This document shows, in pieces, positions 1 through 6,910 of a stretch of DNA of 48,303 bases. Both the position numbers and the translations under genes were made by a program. This DNA comes from Myroides odoratimimus. GTDB taxonomy: Bacteria > Bacteroidota > Bacteroidia > Flavobacteriales > Flavobacteriaceae. How positions within the stretch are numbered: position 1 is the first letter of the stretch; each line of letters opens with the position of its first letter. The notes beneath the pieces are model-generated. The model saw only the letters and a list, made by a program, of their open reading frames with translations. It did no database searches and was not told where the DNA came from. The stretch is from positions 1 to 48,303 of the forward strand of contig NZ_BCMQ01000026.1 in NCBI RefSeq assembly GCF_001485415.1, written 5' to 3'.

Positions 1-61
1 CTCTAAAAATGGACACAACCCTTTAAATATCAATTGCTTTAGTTTTTTGTCGTGTACTTAG

Positions 62-265
62 ATTGGAGAGTTAAAAGATCTATTAGTTAAGCAAAACAAA
101 GAAAGTTCTCTTGAATGGGTAAAGGCTAAAGTAGCAAGACAATTACTCAGTATCTCGCCAGCTTCACTACAAACTCTTCGAATCAGTGGTAAATTGCAGT
201 ATCGAAAAATACTTGGCTCGTATTACTACAACAGAAAAGAGATAGAGAACCTTTTTAATGAGTAG
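62..265 (+). pseudogene. 5'-truncated helix-turn-helix (excisionase-type) gene remnant
   Basis: The open frame follows an in-frame TAG at 59-61 and ends with TAG at 263-265, encoding about 67 residues. The segment around VKAKVARQLLSISPASLQ, followed by LRISGKLQYRKILGSYYYN, has the shape of the MerR/excisionase-like HTH domain found in Bacteroidota proteins of about 95-105 residues that often sit beside integrases. The expected N-terminal 30 or so residues are missing, no ATG, GTG or TTG lies in frame before the domain, and the other two frames upstream show nothing similar. It therefore looks like a gene cut at its 5' end. A rare ATT start at 62 is the alternative. The stop codon lies inside a perfect inverted repeat. 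Confidence 0.6.
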
Positions 266-293
266 AAGTTGACTTCTACTCATTAAAAAGGTT
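248..293. repeat. Perfect 22-bp inverted repeat
   Basis: Arms at 248-269 and 272-293 are exact reverse complements separated by only TG. The left arm includes the last five codons and the stop of the helix-turn-helix remnant. It could act as a terminator, but no clear T run follows on either strand, and a 2-nt loop favours a cruciform or protein-binding palindrome. Confidence 0.85.
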
Positions 294-301
294 GAAAATT
301 G

Positions 302-371
302 ACTCCCTTAAATTTCTTGTTTGCAAATACAACAGTTGAATTGTTAGAAAGTGTAGAGAATTTAAGGGAGT
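302..371. repeat. 13-bp inverted repeat enclosing a 44-bp core
   Basis: The arms ACTCCCTTAAATT (302-314) and AATTTAAGGGAGT (359-371) match perfectly. The repeat lies just past the 3' end of the integrase gene. It may be a long-loop terminator, recombinase arm-type sites, or the end of a small element; the sequence alone does not decide. Confidence 0.7.
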
Positions 372-376
372 TTCTA

Positions 377-1696
377 TTATCCATTTAACTGATTAATAAA
401 ATTAGTTAGCAGAGCTAATTTATCAGGATTTAGCTTTTTTAAACTCTCTAATAAATCTGTGTAATTATCACTTTGCTTATTTGCTTTTCCTTCAAGCTTA
501 TCTTTTAATATCTGCATTTCAGTCTTAATAGCTTTTTCTTCTGTTAGAGCGTATTCCTCAGTCTGCTTAACAGAGTGATGTCCTAACATTTCTTTTACTA
601 CGTGAATAGGTACACCATTACCAAGAGTTACAGTACTTCCAAAAGTTCTTCTTGCTTTATGGGTGTTTAACTCACTTATCTCACATAGTGAGGCAATCTC
701 TTTTAAGTACTCATTCATCTTTTGATTAGAACGAACTGGAAGAACGATATCTTTACCAATACAGTCAGGATGATCTTTATACTTTTCCATTATCTCTATT
801 GCTTTTGGAAGCAGAGGGATAGTAATATTCGCATCTGTCTTTTGTCTGTTGGTTCTAATCCACAGATTGCCCTCTTCATCTTTTGTAATATCACTTTTCT
901 TTAACTGATATACATCGATATAAGCAAGGCCAGTATAACATTGAAATACAAATACATCTCTTACCGTACTTACTCTATCATTTTGAAACTCTTTGTTCTC
1001 TAAAATAGATAGTTCCTGTTTGCTTAATGGTTTTTTGTTGAGTTTAGTCTTTTTAGGTTTGTATTGTACAAAAGGATTAGAAGATATTATTCCCTTCGCA
1101 ACTGCTCGTAAAACAATCTTCTTGAAGTTTGATATATACTTTATAGCTGTGTTGTTAGAACACGCTCTAACAGTCTTTAAATAGTGCTCATAGCCAATTA
1201 CAAACTCATAGTTGAGCTCTCTAAACTCTATATCTTCTTTACCATATACATAACGGATATATTCTCCAACATGTGATCTTGCTGTTACGTATCTTTCATG
1301 TGTTCCAATTGCATACTCTTTAGGCACAAGTTTAAAAACTTCATCATTGTGTTTTTGAAATTCTTCTAAAACTTTAATCCTACTAGTCCCTTTACCTTGT
1401 ATATGATCCATAAGAATTGAAGCAGTAATAGGTAGTTCATTACTTAATAGCTCTAATTTGTACTTAGTAATTTTAGATACAATTGTATCTAATAGGTAGT
1501 TTAAGGTTTTAGCGTCTTCTTTAGTACCATTAGCACGACCTGCTTTTTGGTTCCATCTTTTGATATCCCATCTATGACTAAGTGAAGTCTCTTTGCGAAT
1601 ACCATCTACTGTGATTCGAAGGTAAACACCTCTTAAATCACTTTTCTTCCTACTTGGTTTGAGAAAGAAATTAATTGACAACTGTTTTTCTAACAT
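377..1696 (-). CDS. Tyrosine site-specific recombinase (CTnDOT-type integrase)
   Basis: This is a 439-residue integrase that would cut and rejoin DNA at attachment sites of a mobile element. Domains in order are an Arm-DNA-binding region (about 5-90), a SAM-like core-binding domain (about 105-205) and the catalytic domain (about 220-395). Visible active-site residues are Lys286 in RQKTD, His346 and Arg349 in HKARR, His373 in GHHS, and the nucleophile Tyr382 in EEYA. The position of the usual first catalytic arginine is alanine (A258 in TGLAYID), as expected for the branch containing IntDOT, where that arginine is also absent. The start is next to the 3' side of a tRNA-Ser gene 270 bp away, the usual placement for an element integrated in a tRNA. 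Most of that element would lie left of the window. Confidence 0.93.
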   Translation of the reverse strand: MLEKQLSINFFLKPSRKKSDLRGVYLRITVDGIRKETSLSHRWDIKRWNQKAGRANGTKEDAKTLNYLLDTIVSKITKYKLELLSNELPITASILMDHIQGKGTSRIKVLEEFQKHNDEVFKLVPKEYAIGTHERYVTARSHVGEYIRYVYGKEDIEFRELNYEFVIGYEHYLKTVRACSNNTAIKYISNFKKIVLRAVAKGIISSNPFVQYKPKKTKLNKKPLSKQELSILENKEFQNDRVSTVRDVFVFQCYTGLAYIDVYQLKKSDITKDEEGNLWIRTNRQKTDANITIPLLPKAIEIMEKYKDHPDCIGKDIVLPVRSNQKMNEYLKEIASLCEISELNTHKARRTFGSTVTLGNGVPIHVVKEMLGHHSVKQTEEYALTEEKAIKTEMQILKDKLEGKANKQSDNYTDLLESLKKLNPDKLALLTNFINQLNG

Positions 1697-1739
1697 AATT
1701 CAACTGTTTTTAAATATTAATAAATGTCGAATTAAAACG

Positions 1740-1865
1740 TTCCAAAAACACAGTTTAAAACTCTCTGGCGCCTTTTGGCGTAAGGGTTCGTTAAGTTCAA
1801 AGGTGCGCATCGCTAGAAATTTTTTTTGTGCACCGAATCTGTAACTTTTTTGGGTGCACTTTTAA
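1740..1865. other. Integrase upstream region with GTGCAC motifs, possible attachment or arm sites
   Basis: The gap between the integrase start and the tRNA-Ser terminator holds GGTGCGCA at 1802-1809, TGTGCACC at 1827-1834 (an inverted pair with one mismatch) and GGGTGCAC at 1852-1859. Clustered short repeats next to an integrase fit arm-type or regulatory binding sites, but no second att copy is present in the window to prove it. Confidence 0.3.
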
Positions 1866-1879
1866 AAATAATGTGATAC

Positions 1880-1925
1880 CCCTAAAAAATAAAAAACCTA
1901 TAACTCATTGTGAATCATAGGTTTT
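1880..1925 (-). terminator. Terminator of tRNA-Ser copy 1
   Basis: AAAACCTAT (1893-1901) pairs with ATAGGTTTT (1917-1925). Read on the minus strand, the hairpin is followed by a run of T broken by one A. It lies 45 bp beyond the tRNA 3' end. Confidence 0.75.
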
Positions 1926-1968
1926 GTGCTTTTTTAATAACTTTTAAAAAGTTACTATTTATAATTTC

Positions 1969-2100
1969 GCGGAGAAAGAGGGATTCGAACCCCCGGACCT
2001 GTTACAGTCAACGGTTTTCAAGACCGCCGCATTCGACCACTCTGCCATTTCTCCAGAGGTCTGCATTACTTCCGTATTGCGAGTGCAAATATACTGCAAA
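1969..2100. repeat. 132-bp direct repeat, copy 1 (tRNA-Ser gene plus promoter)
   Basis: This segment matches 17828-17959 with one mismatch, at 2063 against 17922. It covers the whole tRNA and its -7 promoter element. Weaker similarity continues upstream (for example the shared GAGTTGGTA near 2170 and 18030), so the original duplication was longer and its flanks have diverged. Confidence 0.95.
1970..2054 (-). tRNA. tRNA-Ser(UGA), copy 1
   Basis: An 85-nt class II tRNA. The minus strand begins GGAGAAATGGCAGAG, has the anticodon loop CTTGAAA (anticodon TGA), a long variable arm, the T-loop GGTTCGAATCC, and an acceptor stem closing with TTTCTCC plus discriminator G. CCA is not encoded. A second gene with identical tRNA sequence lies at 17829-17913. 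Confidence 0.97.
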
Positions 2101-2115
2101 TACTGGGCTTTGCAA
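2086..2115 (-). promoter_or_regulatory. Promoter of tRNA-Ser copy 1
   Basis: On the minus strand TATATTTG (2086-2093) matches the Bacteroidota -7 consensus TANNTTTG, and TTG (2113-2115) lies 19 bp upstream as the -33 element. Confidence 0.8.
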
Positions 2116-2298
2116 TAGATTTTGAATAAAAAAGAACATCTTTTTTATATTGTTTTTATAACTTGTTTAAAATGAGTTGGTAGTAATTGTTTAAAAAATT
2201 ATTTTTTTTGTACAAACCTGTATGAATAGGCTTTTTTATTTCTACTTACTTGACTTTTCTAAGTGTTTTTATATATTTATCAAGTTAATAAGTAAAAT

Positions 2299-2877
2299 AT
2301 GCTTTTAGAAAAGTTATTAAAAGAGTTTGAAGTCGAGTTGTCTGTATTTACTTCTTCACAATATGCTTTGTTTGATGAATACTTCGAACGAATTACCATT
2401 TCTAAAAATGAATACCTAATAAAAGAAGGAGAGGTAGAACAGTACAGTTATTTTATTTATGAAGGAATATTTAGATGTTGGACTATTGATCCTAAAGGTG
2501 TAGAACAAACATTTTGGTTTTGTAAAGAAGGAACTTTTTCTATGTCGAATATTTCTTTTTCTCTTCAAGAGCGAGCGGACTTTTCTGTACAAGCTGTTAT
2601 GGACGCAGTAGTATATCGAATTAATAAAGAGCAAATAAGCGATTTATACGCTTCTATTTCTGGATTAGAGATAATGTTCGGGAAATTAACCGCAATGCTT
2701 TTAAATCGTCTCTTACAGCGTAATATAGATCTAATTAAGTATTCTTCAGAAGAATATTATTTGAGAATGCTAGAAGAATATGGATTGACATTTAATTATA
2801 TCCCCTTAAAAGATATAGCTTCTTATTTAGGGATTACCCCGCAAGGGCTGAGTAGAATTCGCAAGCGAATTTTTTAA
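2299..2877 (+). CDS. Crp/Fnr-family transcriptional regulator
   Basis: A 192-residue cytoplasmic regulator. The N-terminal two thirds form a cyclic-nucleotide-binding-like beta-roll: LIKEGEVEQYSYFIYEGIFR is the typical start of the barrel and is followed by CKEGTFSM. The C-terminus carries a winged-helix DNA-binding domain, with IPLKDIASYLGITPQGLSR as turn and recognition helix, and the protein ends almost immediately after it. This architecture is common in Bacteroidota, where ligands are mostly unknown. It stands alone, upstream of a GNAT gene on the same strand after a 59-bp gap, so the two may be co-transcribed. No target site is visible. Confidence 0.88.
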   Translation: MLLEKLLKEFEVELSVFTSSQYALFDEYFERITISKNEYLIKEGEVEQYSYFIYEGIFRCWTIDPKGVEQTFWFCKEGTFSMSNISFSLQERADFSVQAVMDAVVYRINKEQISDLYASISGLEIMFGKLTAMLLNRLLQRNIDLIKYSSEEYYLRMLEEYGLTFNYIPLKDIASYLGITPQGLSRIRKRIF

Positions 2878-2936
2878 CCCAGGTTCAGTAGATTGTCTCT
2901 CAAAGCTTAGAAATTTGCCCTATTAAATTTAAAATT

Positions 2937-3362
2937 ATGATTAGAAAAGTAAAGAGTCAAGAATATCCAGTATTAGTAGAGATATGGGAAAGTGCAGTAA
3001 TACATACTCATGATTTTTTAGCAAGAGAAGACTTCGAGTATTTTAAAAAGACTATTCCTAGTTATTTTGAATTCGTAGAGTTGTATGTTCATCTTAACCA
3101 AGAGGGAAGAATGACTGGCTTTATCGGTGTTGCTGATGGAAACTTAGAAATGTTGTTCATACACAATGATTTTCGTGGACAAGGAATAGGTAAATTGTTA
3201 TTAAATTATGCTAAAGATAGACTTCATATTACTAAAGTAGATGTAAATGAACAAAATCAACAAGCAGTTGGATTTTATTTACACATGGGGTTCAAATCAG
3301 TAAACAGGTCTGAGACAGACGGACAAGGAAAGCCTTATCCTATCTTACATTTAAGCTTGTAA
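2937..3362 (+). CDS. GNAT-family N-acetyltransferase (YjaB-like)
   Basis: A 141-residue acetyltransferase predicted to move an acetyl group from acetyl-CoA to an amine on a small molecule or protein. The acetyl-CoA pyrophosphate-binding loop is clear in NDFRGQGIGKLLL (about residues 80-92), after the strand LEMLFI. The C-terminal NEQNQQAVGFYLHMGFK is the usual motif B with its tyrosine. Length and layout resemble the small single-domain enzymes of the E. coli YjaB type; the substrate cannot be told. It lies 59 bp after the Crp/Fnr gene on the same strand. Confidence 0.88.
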   Translation: MIRKVKSQEYPVLVEIWESAVIHTHDFLAREDFEYFKKTIPSYFEFVELYVHLNQEGRMTGFIGVADGNLEMLFIHNDFRGQGIGKLLLNYAKDRLHITKVDVNEQNQQAVGFYLHMGFKSVNRSETDGQGKPYPILHLSL

Positions 3363-3686
3363 TTATTCCTACGAGTAATGGAAAATGACGGTTTTTTGTA
3401 TAGAAACAGGATGTTTTAAGGACTAAATCTATAGGAACTGATCTGTTTTGAGTAATATCTGTTCACTTTTTTAGTGAAATGTAGTAATGACGGTACATTC
3501 GATGCGTTTAGCTTTGGTGTATTGAAAGTGAGTGGATTAGGTGATATTTACCGTTTGGAATACAATAATGTAATAATATCAAGTGCTAAAAGAGAGAGGT
3601 AAAGTGGTAAAAAAGTCAGTAAATACTGTGTATATGTGAGATTATATTCTATTTTTGTAATACATATTTAAAATGTAAAAATTACC
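3363..3686. other. Intergenic region, no gene seen
   Basis: This 324-bp AT-rich gap has stops in every frame. The only signal noted is TATTTTTG at 3650-3657, a match to the Bacteroidota -7 element, 30 bp before the start of the histone-like gene. No good -33 TTG is at the right distance. Confidence 0.5.
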
Positions 3687-3863
3687 ATGAAAGAATTAAT
3701 CGAAAAAATCAACGCTGAGTTTGAAGCGTTCCAACAAGATTCAGCTTTACAATTAGAAAACGGAAATAAAGCTGCAGGTACAAGAGCACGTAAAGCTTCT
3801 TTATCTATTGAAAAACTTTTAAAAGAGTTTAGAAAAGCTTCTTTAGATGCTTCAAAACAATAA
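3687..3863 (+). CDS. Histone H1-like (Hc1-type) small basic protein
   Basis: A 58-residue protein beginning MKELIEKINAEFEAF and ending KASLDASKQ. The centre, NGNKAAGTRARKASLSIEKLLKEFRK, is the signature of the short histone H1-like family widespread in Flavobacteriia. Members are nucleoid-associated, binding DNA through lysine and arginine side chains. The ATG at 3687 follows a -7 promoter element, the stop is doubled (TAATAA), and a strong terminator follows within 10 bp, so the gene is its own transcription unit. Its function in this organism is inferred from the family only. Confidence 0.85.
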   Translation: MKELIEKINAEFEAFQQDSALQLENGNKAAGTRARKASLSIEKLLKEFRKASLDASKQ

Positions 3864-3870
3864 TAATAAA

Positions 3871-3902
3871 AACTCCTACTTTACTAAGTAGGAGTTTTTT
3901 TA
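3871..3902 (+). terminator. Terminator of the histone-like gene
   Basis: AACTCCTACT (3871-3880) and AGTAGGAGTT (3887-3896) form a 10-bp stem with a 6-nt loop, followed by a T run. Confidence 0.9.
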
Positions 3903-3932
3903 TTCTTTAAGTTTGTGTTTTATAAAAAGAGC

Positions 3933-4598
3933 ATGAACTATTTTATTATTGGTGATATACACGGTTGTTATCACACGTTTTGTTCTCTTCTAGAGCAGTG
4001 GGATTCTTCTAATGAGCATTTAATATTAGTAGGAGATTTAATAGACAGGGGCAATTATAGTTGGTTAGTCGTAGAGAAGTGTTTAGCCTTATTAAGTGAT
4101 ACAACATTATCAGTAACTGTTCTTAGGGGAAACCATGAAGCTGAACTTATTCAGTATATCAAGGATGGACGTCATGAAATATGGACATCTCAGTGTGGTT
4201 TAACCACCTTAGAAGACTTTCAAAGGCATCATGTAGATTTGCAAAACCTTTTACCACACTTAGAAAAATTACCACTTAAATTTGAGACTTCTTCATTTAT
4301 TGTCACACATGCAGGAGTATGTGATACGATTAATCCTTATGATGAGTCTAATTGGGATGGGGTGTTATGGACTCGTAAGCCACTTGTCAATCTTCAGAAA
4401 CTACAGGTTCACGGACATACTCCTTTAAAACAAAACCATCCTCAGTATACTTTAGATAGCCACTCGTATAATATAGATACAGGAGCTTATTATGGTTATG
4501 GGTTAACTGGTATTAAGTTAGAGCAAGTAGCTACTGTTATTGAGATTATAAATATACCTACAGATAGGCGTGATATAGCATCAGAGAATAATGAATAA
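3933..4598 (+). CDS. Calcineurin-like metallophosphoesterase
   Basis: A 221-residue phosphoesterase of the PPP-like type, using two metal ions to hydrolyse phosphate esters. All blocks are visible: GDIHGC (metal ligands), GDLIDRG, RGNHE, HAGV, HGHTP and a closing NIDTGAYYG. Such proteins act as serine/threonine phosphatases or as symmetrical diadenosine tetraphosphatases, which sequence alone does not separate. The ATG at 3933 is preferred because MNYFIIGDIHG brings the first motif to the usual distance; a GTG at 3915 would add six residues and run into the preceding terminator region. It is followed at some distance by the MocR gene on the same strand. Confidence 0.88.
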   Translation: MNYFIIGDIHGCYHTFCSLLEQWDSSNEHLILVGDLIDRGNYSWLVVEKCLALLSDTTLSVTVLRGNHEAELIQYIKDGRHEIWTSQCGLTTLEDFQRHHVDLQNLLPHLEKLPLKFETSSFIVTHAGVCDTINPYDESNWDGVLWTRKPLVNLQKLQVHGHTPLKQNHPQYTLDSHSYNIDTGAYYGYGLTGIKLEQVATVIEIINIPTDRRDIASENNE

Positions 4599-4678
4599 TT
4601 GTATCTTTGATAGAGAGTAGTTTTTATTCTACTTACAATATTGCGTGAAGTCATGAAGAATCTCTACGTACTGATTAT

Positions 4679-6085
4679 ATGAGAATGAAGGAATATAAGT
4701 ATAGTGTTTTTACGGATAAAATAGAAGAGGGAATAAATAAAGGATTATTAAAGCCTGAAGATAAATTACCTTCTGTTCGTGCTATAAAAAAAGAATACAA
4801 CTTAAGTATAAGTTCTGTTCAGAGTGGTTATGATTATCTTGTATTTAAGGGTTTGGTCACTAGTGTGCCTCGTTCTGGGTATATTGTATCTGATCGTCTT
4901 GCGGAACAAAATTTAGAAGTAGAATTACCTATTATCCCTCGCGATGCAGTTTTTAGAAAGAAAATACATCTTATAACGAATCCAATAAGTGATACTAGTC
5001 AGACAATACTGAATGAAGCGAGTCCATCTGATTTATTTATACCTCAAAAATTAGTTCTCAAAACAATGCAAGAGGTAATAAGAGAAAAAGGAGCTTCTTT
5101 ACTTCGTTATTATCCTAATAATGGGGCAGAAGAGCTAAGAGATTTATTAGTGAAGAGAGCTGGACTTCATGGAGCTCCTATATTTTCAGATGAACTTGTG
5201 GTGACTGATGGAGCATTACAAGCACTATATATTGCTTTAAGCACTATTACTTCACCTAATGATATTATAGCAGTGGAGAGCCCATGTGTCTTCTCTATTT
5301 TAGAAGTTATTGCTAGTCTGAAGCTAAAGACAATAGAAATACCTGTTCGTGCATATGATGGTTTTGATACAGATTATTTAAGAAAAGTATGTGCGACTAA
5401 TAATATAAAAGCGATTGTACTAACTCCTAACTTTCATAACCCTACAGGAATATTAATGACGGAGGAGAGTAAAAAAGCGGTTTATGAAACTGCTCTATAT
5501 CACAATGTACCCATTATAGAAAATGATGTTTTTGGCTGTCTTTATTTTAAGGGAAGTAGACCAAGTAATATTCGTAACTATGATGAAGCAGGATTGGTAA
5601 TGACATATTCGTCTTTTTCTAAATCGTTAGCACCAGGTATTAGGTTAGGATGGTTAGCAGCAGGACAGTTTTTTTCTGAAGCAGAGCGCTTGAAGTTCGC
5701 TCTAGGGCGTTCGGTATCTCCTATAAATCAAGAGGTAATGATAAAGCTTCTTCAATCTTCAGCTTATGATAAGCACCTTAGAGTTTTTCGTCAGCAATTA
5801 GAACGTCAAGCATTACAGTTGGTGAAGCAATTAATTCATAGTTTTTCTGATTCTATTCATGTTCAACTTCCACAAGGAGGGTATTGTACATGGGTTCAAT
5901 TACCTGCGCATATAGATATGAACTTTTTCTATAAGCGATGTACAGAAGAAGGAGTGCAGTTTACACCAGGAGAGACTTTCTCCTTTACAGATGTATATGA
6001 TAATTGTTTTAGAGCAGTATTCTCTAAACAACTTACTTTACACAATCTAGAAGCCATAAGAAGAGTCGGAGAGTCTATATTATAG
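4679..6085 (+). CDS. MocR-type regulator (GntR helix-turn-helix plus aminotransferase domain)
   Basis: A 468-residue fusion regulator. Residues about 5-72 are a GntR winged helix (LPSVRAIKKEYNLSISSVQ, then PRSGYIV). Residues about 100-465 are a fold-type I aminotransferase domain that binds pyridoxal phosphate: HNPTG (253-257), Asp283, the Schiff-base lysine Lys315 in YSSFSKSLAPG and the carboxylate-binding Arg322. Relatives such as PdxR, GabR and TauR sense PLP or an amino compound and control a nearby gene. The following GNAT-like gene, 83 bp downstream, is a possible target or co-transcribed partner. No PLP synthesis or GABA genes are adjacent. Confidence 0.92.
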   Translation: MRMKEYKYSVFTDKIEEGINKGLLKPEDKLPSVRAIKKEYNLSISSVQSGYDYLVFKGLVTSVPRSGYIVSDRLAEQNLEVELPIIPRDAVFRKKIHLITNPISDTSQTILNEASPSDLFIPQKLVLKTMQEVIREKGASLLRYYPNNGAEELRDLLVKRAGLHGAPIFSDELVVTDGALQALYIALSTITSPNDIIAVESPCVFSILEVIASLKLKTIEIPVRAYDGFDTDYLRKVCATNNIKAIVLTPNFHNPTGILMTEESKKAVYETALYHNVPIIENDVFGCLYFKGSRPSNIRNYDEAGLVMTYSSFSKSLAPGIRLGWLAAGQFFSEAERLKFALGRSVSPINQEVMIKLLQSSAYDKHLRVFRQQLERQALQLVKQLIHSFSDSIHVQLPQGGYCTWVQLPAHIDMNFFYKRCTEEGVQFTPGETFSFTDVYDNCFRAVFSKQLTLHNLEAIRRVGESIL

Positions 6086-6168
6086 CGATGTACCGATGCT
6101 TTTTTAGAATACTGTATCGAAACAAATGGGATAGAAAAGGGTATGTTTGTAAATAAACATGAAATAAT

Positions 6169-6684
6169 ATGGATGTAATATCAAAATTCACAATAGGAAC
6201 TGAAGAGGGGCTTGGTATTCTTTTTCAATTAAGAGAAGCTCAAATAAGAGAAATGTATGCGGATACAGTGGAAATAGAGCAATTAAATCAATATATAACT
6301 CAACAATTAAATCATAAAGAAGCTGTATTAGAATTGAATAATCTAAGTACACAAATGCTAACAGTGTTTAAGAAAGAAGTACCTGTAGGGTTTGTAATGA
6401 TTAAACAAGTAATGCAACCAGAAGTATTAAAGGATAAAAAAGTTATTAATCTTGAACCTTTTTATATCAATTCTGAGTATAATGAGGAAGAAGTAAGAGA
6501 GTCTTTATGGCAAAAGAGTTTATCCTTAACTCGTAATTATGATGCTATATGGATAGAGGTGTTACAGAATAACCCTTTAGTTCCCTTCTTAAAAGAGTGG
6601 GGCTTTGAGGTTAATCAAGAGTCTGTGATAGAACCTTTTAATAAGCCTTCTTATATCATGATAAGATGGAAACCTAGTGAATAA
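6169..6684 (+). CDS. Probable GNAT-family N-acetyltransferase
   Basis: A 171-residue protein with the general outline of a GNAT enzyme: a mid strand with VGFVMIK, a strand leading to EPFYINSEYNEEEVRESLW where the CoA-binding helix is expected, and NNPLVPFLKEWGFEV near the end, equivalent to motif B. The canonical Q/RxxGxG/A loop is not visible, so either the CoA site has diverged or the fold is kept without the activity. It follows the MocR gene on the same strand and may belong to its regulon. The assignment is moderate. Confidence 0.55.
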   Translation: MDVISKFTIGTEEGLGILFQLREAQIREMYADTVEIEQLNQYITQQLNHKEAVLELNNLSTQMLTVFKKEVPVGFVMIKQVMQPEVLKDKKVINLEPFYINSEYNEEEVRESLWQKSLSLTRNYDAIWIEVLQNNPLVPFLKEWGFEVNQESVIEPFNKPSYIMIRWKPSE

Positions 6685-6835
6685 GTTCTTTTGATAAAGA
6701 GTATATTTTATAAGTTAATTTTGATTATGGCTGTGAACAATTTGTTTATGGCCATTTTTATTTCTTTTTTTGAAAGCTAAGATGTTTAAAATTAAGGCGA
6801 TTATAAAGGCTTTTCTATAAAAGGTATCCTTTTTA

Positions 6836-6878
6836 GTTAATAAAAAGAGCCAAGTTTTCTCTAGAGAGAACTTGGCTC
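6836..6878 (-). terminator. Terminator of the efflux operon
   Basis: GAGCCAAGTT (6847-6856) pairs with AACTTGGCTC (6869-6878), and the inner bases are themselves nearly palindromic. A T run follows on the minus strand only. Confidence 0.85.
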
Positions 6879-6910
6879 GCGGTATAAAAAGCTTAGAAAA
6901 AGGAAAAGTA

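Noticed and set aside
1659..2125. Plus-strand open frames across the integrase start and tRNA-Ser copy 1
   Set aside because: They overlap the tRNA and its terminator and have no protein family features.
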